Shown one piece after another: positions 50,906-60,987 of a DNA stretch of 64,000 nt. How positions within the stretch are numbered: the first letter of the stretch is position 1; the number at the start of each line of letters is the position of its first letter. Under the pieces are notes generated by a model. The model made no database searches, was not told where the DNA came from, and was given only the letters and a program-made list of their open reading frames with translations. Source of the stretch: Paraconexibacter antarcticus (GTDB lineage: Bacteria > Actinomycetota > Thermoleophilia > Solirubrobacterales > Solirubrobacteraceae); the NCBI RefSeq assembly GCF_024220175.1, contig NZ_CP098502.1, positions 930,001 through 994,000 on the forward strand, given 5' to 3'. A program made the translations under genes and the position numbers.

Positions 50906-52288
50906 ATGGCGACGACCGAGCCGCGCACGAGCAGCGAGCTGCAGACCCTGGCGAAGCGGCATCTGTGGATGCACTTCAGCCGGATGGGGGCCTACGCCGA
51001 CGGCGCGGAGATCCCGATCATCGTCAAGGGCCAGGGCTGCCACGTCTGGGACGAGCACGGGAACAAGTACTTCGACGGCCTCAGCGCCCTCTTCTGCGTG
51101 AACATCGGACACGGCCGCCACGACGTCGCCCAGGCCGGCGCCGACCAGGCGAAGGAGCTCGGCTTCTTCACGACCTGGAGCTACGCGCATCCCCGGGCGA
51201 TCGAGCTCGCCGCCCGGATCGCCCACCTCGCGCCGGGCGACCTGAACCGCGTCTTCTTCACGAGCGGCGGCGGCGAGTCCGTCGAGAGCGCGATCAAGCT
51301 CGTCCGGCAGTTCCACAAGCTCACCGGCAAGCCGAACAAGACGAAGCTCATCGCCCGGCAGACGGCCTACCACGGCACGACCCTCGGGGCGCTCGCCGCG
51401 ACCGGCATCACGAACCTCCGCCAGCCGTTCGAGCCGTTCATGCCCGGCGGCTGCCACGTCCCGAACACGAACCTCTACCGCCTGCCCGCGGGGCAGGGCG
51501 TCGAGACGCTCGCCGAGTCGATCCGCGAGCGCATCGAGTTCGAGGGCCCCGACACCGTCGCCGCCGTCATCCTCGAGCCGGTCCAGAACGCCGGCGGGTG
51601 CTTCACGCCGCCGCACGGGTACTTCCAGCGCGTGCGCGAGATCTGCGACGAGCACGACGTCCTGCTCATCTCCGACGAGGTCATCTGCTCGTGGGGGCGC
51701 CTCGGCGAGTACTTCGGGGCCCAGCGCTACGATTACCAGCCGGACATCATCACGACGGCGAAGGGCCTGACCTCCTCGTACGCCCCGATGGGCGCGGTCA
51801 TCGCGTCGGACCGGCTCATGGAGCCGTTCCTGGAGGGGACGAACTCCTTCGCCCACGGCTTCACGTGGGGCGGGCACCCGATGTGCGCCGCCGTCGCGAT
51901 GGCGAACCTCGACGTCATGGAGGAGGAGCACATCCTCGAGAACGTCCGCACGCACGAGCACGACTTCCGCTCGATGCTCGAGTCCCTCCGCGACATCCCG
52001 ATCGTCGGCGACGTCCGCGGCGCGGGCTACTTCCAGGCGATCGAGCTCGTGAAGGACCGCGAGACGAAGGAGCACTTCTCGAAGGCCGAGTCGGAGTCGC
52101 TGCTGCGCGGCTTCCTCTCCGGCGAGCTCTACCGCCGCGGCCTCATCTGCCGCGCCGACGACCGCGGCGACCCGGTCATCCAGCTCTCCCCGCCGCTCAT
52201 CGCCGGCCCGGAGGAGTTCGCCGAGATCGAATCCGTGCTCCGGCCGGTGCTCGAGGAGGCATCCCGGCGGATGCAAGTAGCATGCTGA
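50906..52288 (+). CDS. Class III PLP aminotransferase
   Basis: 460 residues. PLP lysine in TTAKGLTSSYAPMGAV, cofactor loop FTSGGGESVESAIKLVR, Asp in LLISDEVICSWGRLG. Resembles omega-amine:pyruvate (putrescine, beta-alanine or taurine type) aminotransferases. Alanine dehydrogenase three genes downstream would recycle alanine to pyruvate, which supports pyruvate as amino acceptor. AGAGGA precedes the ATG. First gene of a four-gene operon; overlaps the PucR gene by 7 bp. Confidence 0.9.
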   Translation: MATTEPRTSSELQTLAKRHLWMHFSRMGAYADGAEIPIIVKGQGCHVWDEHGNKYFDGLSALFCVNIGHGRHDVAQAGADQAKELGFFTTWSYAHPRAIELAARIAHLAPGDLNRVFFTSGGGESVESAIKLVRQFHKLTGKPNKTKLIARQTAYHGTTLGALAATGITNLRQPFEPFMPGGCHVPNTNLYRLPAGQGVETLAESIRERIEFEGPDTVAAVILEPVQNAGGCFTPPHGYFQRVREICDEHDVLLISDEVICSWGRLGEYFGAQRYDYQPDIITTAKGLTSSYAPMGAVIASDRLMEPFLEGTNSFAHGFTWGGHPMCAAVAMANLDVMEEEHILENVRTHEHDFRSMLESLRDIPIVGDVRGAGYFQAIELVKDRETKEHFSKAESESLLRGFLSGELYRRGLICRADDRGDPVIQLSPPLIAGPEEFAEIESVLRPVLEEASRRMQVAC

Positions 52289-53964
52289 CCCTCCGCGATC
52301 TCGCCCGCGAGCTCGACGTCCCCGTCCGCAGCGGGGAGGAGCAACTCGACGTCCCCGTCCGCTGGGTCCACATCTCCGAGCTCGAGGACCCGACCCCCTG
52401 GCTCTCCGGCGGCGAGCTGCTCCTGACGACCGGACTCGGCCTGTCGACCGACGAGGGCCAGCGCGCCTTCGTCGAGGCGGTCGCCGACCACGGCCTCGCC
52501 GGGCTCGGCTTCGGCGTCGGCTTCGCCCACGAGCGGGTCCCGGACGCGATGCTCGAGGCGGCCCGTGAGCGCGGCTTCCCGATCCTCGAGATCCCGTACG
52601 AGCTGCCGTTCATCGCGGTGACCGAGAAGGCCTTCACGCGCCTGGTCAACGAGCAGTACGCCGTCCTGCAGCGCTCGATCGCCGCGCAGGAGCGCCTGCA
52701 GCGGATCGTCCTCTCCGAGCGCGGCCTGGATGCGATCGTCGCCGCCATCGCCGCGCTCGTCGGGGGGACGACGTTCGTCTTCGACGGCCGCGGCGAGCTG
52801 CAGTCGTCCCACACCTTCCGCCGCGCGATCGAGGAGCCCGTCCGCCGGCAGATCGGGCAGGAGCTCGCCGACCGCGCCCGCCGCGGCGAGCGGCGCGTCT
52901 TCGTCCCGAGCGACCCGGACCTCGGCCCGCGCGCCCTCGCGCTGCCGATCCTCGCCGCCGACACCTCCGAGCGCGGCGGCGTGCCCCAGGCCTGGCTCGT
53001 CGCGGTGAAGGACACCGGCGGGCTCTCGGAGCTCGACCGCCTCGTCCTGCACCAGGCGGTGACGGTGGTCGCGCTCGAGCTGCTGCGCCACCGGGTCGCC
53101 GACACGACCGAGCGCCGCCTCGCCGGCGACGTCCTGAAGGCGCTCGTGGCGGGGGAGACCGACGGCGCGGAGCTCACCCGCCGGCTGCAGCCGTTCGGGC
53201 TCGGCGGCGAGGTCACCGCGCTCGTCGTGCAGACCACCGCGCCGGGCGGGACGAGCGTCGCCGCCTGCGAGGCCGCCGTGAGCGCCGCGCTCCGCGACGA
53301 GGCGGTCAGCGGACTCGTCGCCCGGGCCGACCGGCTCGTCGTCGCGCTCATGCCGGGCGCCGAGGACGAGGAGCTCTTCGACCTCGCGCAGCGGATCGTC
53401 GCCCGCGTCACCGCGCAGTCCGCCAGCCCGCCGAACGCGGGCGTCGGCCGCGCCGTGGCCGCCGGTCTCGCCCGCGAGGCCTACCACGAGGCGCGCTGCG
53501 CGATGGAGGCCCGGTTGCTCGGCGGCGAGCTCCCCGCGTCCGCTCCGGCGGTCGCCACCTACCGCGACCTCGGCTCCTTCCAGCTCCTCCTCTCGCTGCA
53601 GGACTCCGACGCCCTGCGCCTGTACTGCGACTCGCTGCTCTCCCCGATCGAGCAGGGGGAGGGCCACTACGGCGGCGAGCTCATGCGCTCGCTCGAGGCG
53701 TTCATCGAGTGCAACGGCCAGTGGGAGGCGGCGGCGCGCCGCCTGTACTGCCACCGGCACACGCTCCGCTACCGCATCCGGAAGATCGAGGAGCTCACCG
53801 GCCGGGACCTCGGGTCGGCCCGGGACCGGATCGAGTTCTGGCTGGCGCTGCGCGGGCGGGAGATCGCGGTCCGCCGCCCGACGCGCGCCGACCCGGCCGC
53901 GCCCGCCCTCGCCGCGGTCGCCCCGTTCGAGGACGCGGCGGCCGCCGGGGGGCGCCGGGCGTGA
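52282..53964 (+). CDS. PucR-family transcriptional regulator
   Basis: 560 residues. N-terminal PucR domain (MLTLRDLARELDVPVRSGEE, PTPWLSGGELLLTTGLGL), GGDEF-like middle, and C-terminal helix-turn-helix (CNGQWEAAARRLYCHRHTLRYRIRKIEELTGRDL region). PucR regulators control purine, amine and gamma-aminobutyrate catabolism, usually activated by substrate. Being inside the operon it probably controls it. Confidence 0.9.
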   Translation: MLTLRDLARELDVPVRSGEEQLDVPVRWVHISELEDPTPWLSGGELLLTTGLGLSTDEGQRAFVEAVADHGLAGLGFGVGFAHERVPDAMLEAARERGFPILEIPYELPFIAVTEKAFTRLVNEQYAVLQRSIAAQERLQRIVLSERGLDAIVAAIAALVGGTTFVFDGRGELQSSHTFRRAIEEPVRRQIGQELADRARRGERRVFVPSDPDLGPRALALPILAADTSERGGVPQAWLVAVKDTGGLSELDRLVLHQAVTVVALELLRHRVADTTERRLAGDVLKALVAGETDGAELTRRLQPFGLGGEVTALVVQTTAPGGTSVAACEAAVSAALRDEAVSGLVARADRLVVALMPGAEDEELFDLAQRIVARVTAQSASPPNAGVGRAVAAGLAREAYHEARCAMEARLLGGELPASAPAVATYRDLGSFQLLLSLQDSDALRLYCDSLLSPIEQGEGHYGGELMRSLEAFIECNGQWEAAARRLYCHRHTLRYRIRKIEELTGRDLGSARDRIEFWLALRGREIAVRRPTRADPAAPALAAVAPFEDAAAAGGRRA

Positions 53965-55079
53965 GGATCGCCGTCCTCGGGGCGGGCGGCATCATCGCCC
54001 CGGCGATCGTCCGGGACCTCGCCGGCACGCCCGAGGTCGACGGCCTGACGCTGCTCGACCTCGACGGCGACGCGGCCCGCCGCGTCGCGACCGAGCACGG
54101 GGGCGACAACGCCACGGGCGCCGCGGTCGACGGCACCGACCGGCAGGCGCTGATGCTCGCGATCGAGGGCCACGGCCTGCTCGTCAACGCGGCGAGCTAC
54201 CGGACGAACCTCGCCGCGATGGACGCCGCGCTCGTCGCCGGCGTGAACTACCTCGACCTCGGGGGCCTCTATCACGTCACCCGCCACCAGCTGACGCTCG
54301 GGCCGGCGTTCGCGGCGGCCGGGCTGCTCGCCGTCCTCGGCTGCGGGGCGGGGCCCGGGAAGACGAACGTGCTCGCGGTCCAGGCCGCCCGGCTCCTCTC
54401 GCGCGTCGACGAGGTGCGCTGCGCCTCGGCCGGCCACGACGAGACGCCGCCGGCGACGGGGCTCGCCGTCCCCTACGCGCTGCAGACGCTGCTCGACGAG
54501 CTCACGGAGCCGCCGATGGTCGTCCGGGACGGCGTCGCCGGGCCCGTCGCGCCGATGAGCGCCGGCGGCCTCGTCCGGTTCCCCGACCCGATCGGCCTGC
54601 GGCCGACGCTGCTGACGCTGCACTCCGAGGTCGCGACGCTCCCGGCGTCGCTCGGCGCGCCGGCGGCCGACTTCCGCCTCGCGCTCGCCCCGCACGTCGA
54701 GGCGGCGCTCCGCGCGGTCGTCGCGTCGGGCGTGCGCGCGGCCGACATCGAGACCGTCCCGTCCTCGCCGCGGACGTGGTCGGCCCAGCACGTCGCGCTG
54801 CGCGGCCTCGGCCTCGACGGCGCCACGCCGCAGACCGTCGTCGCCACCGCGCTCACCCCGCCGCACGAGGCATGGGGGCTCGGCGGCGGCATCGTCTCCA
54901 CCGGATCGGTCGCCGCGGCGACCGCCCGGCTGCTCGCCCGCGGCGCCGTCGGTGCTCTCGCTGGCGTGCTGCCGGTCGAGCAGGTCCTCACCCCGGAGCT
55001 GCTCCTCCCCGAGCTCGAGGCCCGCGGCACCGTGTTCACCCTGCACATCGACTCCCACGACGAGGTCTCCACACCATGA
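53961..55079 (+). CDS. Saccharopine dehydrogenase-like protein
   Basis: 372 residues. N-terminal NAD(P) motif AVLGAGGIIAPAIVRDL, middle VNAASYRTNLAAMDAALVAG and GVNYLDLGGLYHVT, GCGAGPGKTN. Family members reduce or oxidise imine-linked amino acids (saccharopine, carboxyspermidine). In this operon a role on an amine/alpha-keto acid adduct is plausible but unproven. GTGA overlap with pucR, ATGA overlap with ald. Confidence 0.85.
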   Translation: MRIAVLGAGGIIAPAIVRDLAGTPEVDGLTLLDLDGDAARRVATEHGGDNATGAAVDGTDRQALMLAIEGHGLLVNAASYRTNLAAMDAALVAGVNYLDLGGLYHVTRHQLTLGPAFAAAGLLAVLGCGAGPGKTNVLAVQAARLLSRVDEVRCASAGHDETPPATGLAVPYALQTLLDELTEPPMVVRDGVAGPVAPMSAGGLVRFPDPIGLRPTLLTLHSEVATLPASLGAPAADFRLALAPHVEAALRAVVASGVRAADIETVPSSPRTWSAQHVALRGLGLDGATPQTVVATALTPPHEAWGLGGGIVSTGSVAAATARLLARGAVGALAGVLPVEQVLTPELLLPELEARGTVFTLHIDSHDEVSTP

Positions 55080-56209
55080 AGGTCGGCGTCCCCACCGAGA
55101 TCAAGACGGACGAGTACCGCGTCGCGCTCACGCCCTCCGGGGTGCGGGAGCTGAAGGACGCCGGGCACACGGTCTACGTGCAGACGGGGGCGGGGGAGGG
55201 GTCGGCGATCGCCGACTCGGACTACGTCGCCCAGGGCGCCGAGATCCTGCCGGACGCCGAGGCCGTCTTCGGCGCGAGCGAGATGATCGTGAAGGTCAAG
55301 GAGCCCCAGCCGGTCGAGGTCGCGCGCCTGCGGCCCGGCCAGACGCTCTTCACCTACCTCCACCTCGCGCCGGACCCGGAGCTCACCGCGAGCCTCGTCG
55401 CCTCCGGTGCGACCTGCATCGCCTACGAGACGGTGGAGGACGCCCGCGGGCGCCTACCGCTCCTGGCGCCGATGAGCGAGGTGGCGGGGAAGATCGCCAC
55501 CCAGGCGGGCGCCTTCATGCTCGAGAAGCCGCTCGGCGGCCGCGGGCTGCTGCTCGGCGGCGTCCCCGGCGTCGCGGCCGGGAAGGTCCTCGTCATCGGC
55601 GGCGGGGTCGTCGGCATGAACGCCGCGTTCATCGCGATCGGCATGGAGGCGGACGTGTACGTCTATGACCGCTCGATCGACCGCCTGCGCGAGCTCGACA
55701 TCGCCTTCGGCGGCCGCTGCTCGACGTGCTTCGCCTCGACGCTCGACATCGAGCAGCGCCTGCCCGAGGCCGACCTCGTCATCGGGGCCGTCCTCGTCCA
55801 CGGGGCCAAGGCGCCGCACGTCGTCACGCGGGAGCAGCTGAAGCTCATGAAGCCGGGCGCGGTGCTCGTCGACGTCTCGATCGACCAGGGCGGCTGCTTC
55901 GAGACCTCGCGTCCGACGACGCACAGCGACCCGACCTACGAGGTCGAGGGCGTCACGCACTACTGCGTCGCGAACATGCCCGGCGCCGTCCCGATCACCT
56001 CGACCTACGCGCTGACGAACGCGACGATGCCGTATGTGGTGCGTCTCGCGAACCAGGGCGTCCACGCCGCCCTCGGCGCCGACCCGGGCTTCATGGCCGG
56101 CCTCAACGTCGCCGCCGGCCGCCTGACCTACGAGCCGGTCGCGCGCGACCAGGGCCTCGACCACACCCCGCCGGAGGCCGCGCTCGCTGAGGTGCCGGCG
56201 GCGGCGTAG
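55076..56209 (+). CDS. ald: Alanine dehydrogenase
   Basis: 377 residues. [20 protein letters not shown], catalytic Lys in IVKVKEPQ and His in [15 protein letters not shown] motif [18 protein letters not shown], and [18 protein letters not shown] are all present. Oxidatively deaminates L-alanine to pyruvate and ammonium. With the class III aminotransferase it closes a cycle that moves amine nitrogen to ammonium while regenerating pyruvate. Confidence 0.95.
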   Translation: MKVGVPTEIKTDEYRVALTPSGVRELKDAGHTVYVQTGAGEGSAIADSDYVAQGAEILPDAEAVFGASEMIVKVKEPQPVEVARLRPGQTLFTYLHLAPDPELTASLVASGATCIAYETVEDARGRLPLLAPMSEVAGKIATQAGAFMLEKPLGGRGLLLGGVPGVAAGKVLVIGGGVVGMNAAFIAIGMEADVYVYDRSIDRLRELDIAFGGRCSTCFASTLDIEQRLPEADLVIGAVLVHGAKAPHVVTREQLKLMKPGAVLVDVSIDQGGCFETSRPTTHSDPTYEVEGVTHYCVANMPGAVPITSTYALTNATMPYVVRLANQGVHAALGADPGFMAGLNVAAGRLTYEPVARDQGLDHTPPEAALAEVPAAA

Positions 56210-56296
56210 GGCAGGTCTGCGACGAATCTGCGACGGCGGTGTGTGGATTCGCCCGCACGACGTCGAGACGCGGCCGGCGGGTGGTGTGCTGGATCC

Positions 56297-56938
56297 ATGT
56301 GGTTCGGCATCCTCACCCCCGGCGCCCATCCGTCGCGCCCCGTCCCGACCGTCGACGACGCGACGGTGTTCTGCTGGACGCCGCGCGAGCGCGCCCGCAT
56401 CGACGGGCCGGCGTTCGCGGTCCACGGTGGCCTGCGGACGCTCCGGCGCTCCCATCAGGAGGCCGCGGCCGGGCTCCCGCCCCGGTGCTTCGCGTGCCGC
56501 GAGCCGTGTCTCGTCCCCGACGCCGACGCGCTCCGCGCCGACGGGGCCGTTCCGACGTACGCGGGGAGGCCGGGCGATCCCGGTGGCCCCCGCGAGGAGC
56601 ACGAGGCGATCGCCGCGCTCGCCGACGCGATGGACCGCGGCCCGGCGGCGCCGCGCCGGGCGGTGCTGGCGTTCGTCCACCTGGAGGACCTCGCGGGGAC
56701 CGCGGATCCGCCCGTGGACGAGGAGGCGCTCGTCGTCATCCCGGAGCGGCGGGTGGCGCTCTTCGTCCCGCTGTTCGCGGTCCCGGAACTGCTCACGCTC
56801 GCCGCGCGGGTCCCGCCGACGGGTCCGCCCGGCCCGGAGTGCGAGCGCTGCGGGCGGCTGCTCCCCGGCAGCGTCCACGAGAGCGAGGCGCCGGTGCGCG
56901 CACGGTCGTCACGCCGTCGCGGGCGGCGCGCCGCATGA
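56297..56938 (+). CDS. Hypothetical protein with two Cys pairs
   Basis: 213 residues. Begins [20 protein letters not shown]. Cys-rich spots CFACREPC (about residues 64-71) and [10 protein letters not shown] (about residues 181-190) could bind one zinc. Middle part is Ala/Glu/Arg-rich with a [20 protein letters not shown] hydrophobic stretch. I do not recognise the family. Ends in an Arg-rich tail. ATG 56297 is the first in-frame start that keeps a normal N-terminus. Confidence 0.6.
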   Translation: MWFGILTPGAHPSRPVPTVDDATVFCWTPRERARIDGPAFAVHGGLRTLRRSHQEAAAGLPPRCFACREPCLVPDADALRADGAVPTYAGRPGDPGGPREEHEAIAALADAMDRGPAAPRRAVLAFVHLEDLAGTADPPVDEEALVVIPERRVALFVPLFAVPELLTLAARVPPTGPPGPECERCGRLLPGSVHESEAPVRARSSRRRGRRAA

Positions 56939-56989
56939 CCGGCGCGGGCCGGCCCGTCCACCGCACCGCCTCCCAGAGCCCTCCGTTGC

Positions 56990-56995
56990 TACAGT
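56990..56995 (+). promoter_or_regulatory. -10 hexamer TACAGT of rpsL
   Basis: TTGCTACAGT with the hexamer ending 10 nt before ATG 57006 and no Shine-Dalgarno in between. Confidence 0.45.
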
Positions 56996-57005
56996 CCACC
57001 GTCGC

Positions 57006-57401
57006 ATGCCCACGACCTCCCAGTTGATCCGCAAGGGCCGTAAGCCCAAGGCCAAGAAGCTCGCGACCCCCGGTCTGAAGTCCGGCAAGGGCCGCAAGAC
57101 CAAGGTTGCCGCGCCCCAGCGCCGTGGCGTGTGCACCCGCGTGTACACCACGACGCCGAAGAAGCCGAACTCCGCGCTGCGCAAGGTCGCGCGTGTCCGG
57201 ATCTCGGGCGGCATCGAGGTCACGGCCTACATCCCCGGCGAGGGTCACAACCTCCAGGAGCACTCCGTCGTGCTCGTGCGTGGCGGCCGCGTCAAGGATC
57301 TCCCGGGTGTGCGCTACAAGGTCGTCCGTGGCACGCTCGACGCCTCCGGCGTCAACGACCGTAAGAAGGCGCGCTCGCAGTACGGCGTCAAGAAGAAGTA
57401 G
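57006..57401 (+). CDS. rpsL: Ribosomal protein uS12
   Basis: 131 residues, about seven longer than usual through a basic insert ([20 protein letters not shown]) before [20 protein letters not shown]. Lys in [11 protein letters not shown] is the streptomycin-sensitive residue; the second loop is [15 protein letters not shown]. Decoding-centre protein. Confidence 0.97.
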   Translation: MPTTSQLIRKGRKPKAKKLATPGLKSGKGRKTKVAAPQRRGVCTRVYTTTPKKPNSALRKVARVRISGGIEVTAYIPGEGHNLQEHSVVLVRGGRVKDLPGVRYKVVRGTLDASGVNDRKKARSQYGVKKK

Positions 57402-57422
57402 TTCGGAAAGAGACCCTCAGAC

Positions 57423-57893
57423 ATGCCCCGTCGCGCAGCCGCCCATATCCGGACGATCGAGCCGGACGCCGTCCACCGCTCTCGTCTCGTCCAGCAGGTC
57501 ATCAACAAGGTGATGCTGGACGGCAAGAAGTCCACCGCCGAGCGGATCGTCTACGACGCCCTCGCGATCATCGGTGAGAAGACCGGCAAGGATCCGATCG
57601 AGCAGCTCGAAGCCGCGCTCAAGGTCCTCACGCCGCAGCTCGAGGTCCGGTCCCGTCGTGTCGGTGGCGCCACCTACCAGGTCCCGGTCGAGGTCCCCGC
57701 GCGCCGCGCGAAGACGCTCGCCGTCCGCTGGCTCGTCGAGTTCGCCCGTCAGCGCCGTGAGAAGACGATGGCCCAGCGCCTCGCCAATGAGCTCATGGAT
57801 GCCATCAACAGCCAGGGCGGCGCCTTCAAGCGCAAGGACGACATCTTCCGCATGGCGCAGGCCAACAAGGCCTTCGCGCACTACCGCTGGTAG
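57423..57893 (+). CDS. rpsG: Ribosomal protein uS7
   Basis: 156 residues. [34 protein letters not shown] block ([20 protein letters not shown]) and [20 protein letters not shown]. Organises the 30S head. In most bacteria fusA follows; here a bidirectional terminator and a reverse-strand gene follow instead. Confidence 0.97.
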   Translation: MPRRAAAHIRTIEPDAVHRSRLVQQVINKVMLDGKKSTAERIVYDALAIIGEKTGKDPIEQLEAALKVLTPQLEVRSRRVGGATYQVPVEVPARRAKTLAVRWLVEFARQRREKTMAQRLANELMDAINSQGGAFKRKDDIFRMAQANKAFAHYRW

Positions 57894-57920
57894 CGCCACC
57901 CGCCATCACCGCTTCGGCCG

Positions 57921-57950
57921 AACGCCGCCCTCCGGGGCGGCGTTCGTCGT
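57921..57950. terminator. Terminator after rpsG (bidirectional)
   Basis: Perfect 10-bp stem AACGCCGCCC / GGGCGGCGTT with TCCG loop, followed by CGTCGTTC. It lies between convergent stops at 57893 and 57951. Confidence 0.7.
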
Positions 57951-58469
57951 TCAGGGGACGTCGAGGAGGAGCAGGCCGCCGCCGGCGATGAGCAGCAGCG
58001 CGCCCCCGAGGCTCTCGAGGTAGAACCCCGCGCCGGCGTTCGAGCGGGCCTCGTCGTAGAGCTGCGAGACGATGCCGGTGTCGTGAAGGTGGGGGCCGTC
58101 GCCGAGAACGGCGAGCGCGAGGACGACGAGGCCCGTCGCGGCGAGCCCGGCCATCGCCGGGCGCACGCCGCGCAGCCCGCCCGCGAGCAGGAGGAGCCCG
58201 AGCAGGGCGAACATGACCAGCAACGGACCGTGGCGGTCCGACCCGCTGACCGACGTGTCGATGCCGGCGGCTCGGCCCGATGTCCCCTCGATCGAGATCC
58301 GGATGACGGTCGCGCTCGTCGCGAGGACCAGCAGCAGCACCCCGGCCAGCCCGGAGAACGTCAGAAAACCCCGCAGGAGCAGGGTCAAACGGACGAGCTG
58401 GGCCGGGCCCGGGGCCGCGCGGCGCCCTCTGCTATCGTTGCCGGTCGCTTCCGGGGCAGGCGTGGTCAT
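57951..58469 (-). CDS. Four-helix membrane protein
   Basis: 172 residues. Four hydrophobic segments: LVRLTLLLRGFLTFSGLAGV and on, LLVMFALLGLLLLAGGL, AMAGLAATGLVVLALAV and GGALLLIAGGGLLLLDV, with a polar loop after the first. No family recognised. It occupies the place of fusA between rpsG and tuf, on the opposite strand. Its N-terminal codons overlap the plus-strand promoter at 58431. ATG 58469 is chosen; longer in-frame starts exist upstream. Confidence 0.68.
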   Translation of the reverse strand: MTTPAPEATGNDSRGRRAAPGPAQLVRLTLLLRGFLTFSGLAGVLLLVLATSATVIRISIEGTSGRAAGIDTSVSGSDRHGPLLVMFALLGLLLLAGGLRGVRPAMAGLAATGLVVLALAVLGDGPHLHDTGIVSQLYDEARSNAGAGFYLESLGGALLLIAGGGLLLLDVP

Positions 58470-58557
58470 CCACGCCCACACGCCGGTAGCGGCTCTCGCA
58501 CCCATGCAGACCAAGGGCACATAGCGCGGCGCACAGGATCGGTTCCTGATGTGCGCG
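58431..58557 (+). promoter_or_regulatory. Upstream tuf promoter and leader with mini-ORF
   Basis: GCTATCGT (-10 TATCGT, 58433-58438) followed by CCGGT and TTCCGGGGC, like the rpmG leader. The predicted leader holds a six-codon ORF (MQTKGT, 58504-58524) and a hairpin GCGCACA..TGTGCGC (58529-58556) before the terminator. Confidence 0.5.
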
Positions 58558-58580
58558 CGGGCCCCTCGGGCCCGTTTTTT
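58558..58580 (+). terminator. Intrinsic terminator in the tuf leader
   Basis: CGGGCCC-CTC-GGGCCCG stem followed by TTTTTT. It is the only hairpin with a clean T-tract that I found in this window and lies 117 nt before tuf. Confidence 0.75.
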
Positions 58581-58637
58581 CTGCCTGAGGACATGGCGAG
58601 ACCCTAGCCGGACCGCAGCAAAACCCCGTTTAGAGAT

Positions 58638-58643
58638 AGCCTT
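58638..58643 (+). promoter_or_regulatory. Downstream tuf promoter candidate
   Basis: GATAGCCT with -10 TAGCCT, after the leader terminator; would give a leader of about 45 nt for tuf, with AGAGGAG as Shine-Dalgarno. Confidence 0.38.
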
Positions 58644-58696
58644 CACTGGTTCGCCCACCGCGGACCGAGACGTCGAATCCCAGAGGAGCAACTGAA

Positions 58697-59881
<1,185 letters not shown>

Positions 59882-59903
59882 CGAGCAGCACCACGCAGCC
59901 AGG

Positions 59904-59936
59904 GGCGGGCCCTGAAGTTCTGAAAGGGCCCGCCTT
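59904..59936 (+). terminator. Hairpin between tuf and rpsJ
   Basis: GGCGGGCCCT / AGGGCCCGCC, 10-bp stem, 11-nt loop, followed by TTCGGC. The 158-nt gap 59882-60039 holds this hairpin and the S10 leader; no gene. Confidence 0.6.
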
Positions 59937-60039
59937 CGGCGCGTAAAAGGAGCACCGGCAGGGCCGCAGCACCGCAGGAGCCGCGCAGAAGTCCAGCGCA
60001 CAGCCAACACCAGACGGCAGACGGAAAGAACCTGAAGAC

Positions 60040-60366
60040 ATGGCAACCGCCACCCAGAACAAGATCCGCATCCGGCTCAAGGCCTACGACACGTCGGCCA
60101 TCGAGTCCGCGGCCAAGGAGATCGTCGAGACGGCGACGCGCACCGGCGCGACCGTCTCCGGTCCCGTGCCGCTCCCGACGGAGAAGAACATCTACTGCGT
60201 GATCCGCTCGCCGTTCAAGGACAAGGACTCGCGCGAGCACTTCGAGATCCGCACCCACAAGCGGCTCATCGACATCCATCAGCCGACGCCGAAGACCGTG
60301 GACTCGCTCCAGCGCCTGGATCACCTCCCGGCCGGCGTCGACATCGAGATCAAGTTGGTCGGCTGA
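60040..60366 (+). CDS. rpsJ: Ribosomal protein uS10
   Basis: 108 residues. Conserved [40 protein letters not shown] and [20 protein letters not shown]. Small-subunit head protein, also the NusE antitermination factor. First gene of the S10 operon. Confidence 0.97.
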   Translation: MATATQNKIRIRLKAYDTSAIESAAKEIVETATRTGATVSGPVPLPTEKNIYCVIRSPFKDKDSREHFEIRTHKRLIDIHQPTPKTVDSLQRLDHLPAGVDIEIKLVG

Positions 60367-60369
60367 GCC

Positions 60370-60987
60370 ATGCCCGCGATTCTCGCCAAGAAACTGGGCA
60401 TGACCCAGCTCTTCATGGAGGACGGCCGCATCGAGCGGGTCACCGTCCTGGAGGCCGGCCCGTGTCCGGTCACCGCGATCCGCTCGGAGGAGAAGGACGG
60501 CTACAACGCCGTCCAGCTCGCCTTCGGCGCCACCAAGGAGAAGCACCTCAGCAAGGCCGAGCTCGGCCACCTGAAGAAGGCCGACGCGCCGCCCATGCGG
60601 CATGTCGTCGAGTTCCGCGACCACGCGGACGAGCTCATGGTCGGCGAGACGGTCACCGTCGAGGCGTTCGAGGTCGGCCAGAAGGTCAAGGTCGCCGGCA
60701 CCTCCAAGGGCAAGGGCTTCCAGGGCACGATCAAGCGCCACAACTTCGCCAGCGGCCCGAAGTCGCACGGCTCGCACAACGTGCGCGCCCCCGGCTCCAT
60801 CGGCGCGTCCGCCTGGCCGGCCCGCGTGATGAAGGGCATCCGCGGTCCCGGCCAGATGGGCAACAAGCGCGTCACCCAGAAGGGCCTGACCATCGTGCAG
60901 GTCGATCCGTCGCAGAACCTGCTGCTGGTGCGTGGCTCCGTCCCGGGGTCCCGCAACGGCGTCGTGGAGGTCCGTACCGATGCCTAG
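60370..60987 (+). CDS. rplC: Ribosomal protein uL3
   Basis: 205 residues. [40 protein letters not shown] and [17 protein letters not shown]. Lies near the peptidyl transferase centre; the Gln targeted by PrmB in other bacteria is in GQMGNK. Three nt after rpsJ. Confidence 0.97.
   Translation: MPAILAKKLGMTQLFMEDGRIERVTVLEAGPCPVTAIRSEEKDGYNAVQLAFGATKEKHLSKAELGHLKKADAPPMRHVVEFRDHADELMVGETVTVEAFEVGQKVKVAGTSKGKGFQGTIKRHNFASGPKSHGSHNVRAPGSIGASAWPARVMKGIRGPGQMGNKRVTQKGLTIVQVDPSQNLLLVRGSVPGSRNGVVEVRTDA

Noticed and set aside
58490..58600. Possible tRNA in the tuf leader (GGTTCCTG hairpin)
   Set aside because: The arms do not form a cloverleaf; a mini-ORF and a terminator explain the sequence better.
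58083..58607. Plus-strand frame of 174 codons opposite the membrane protein gene
   Set aside because: Arg/Gly/Glu-rich without hydrophobic core, whereas the minus strand encodes four clean transmembrane segments.
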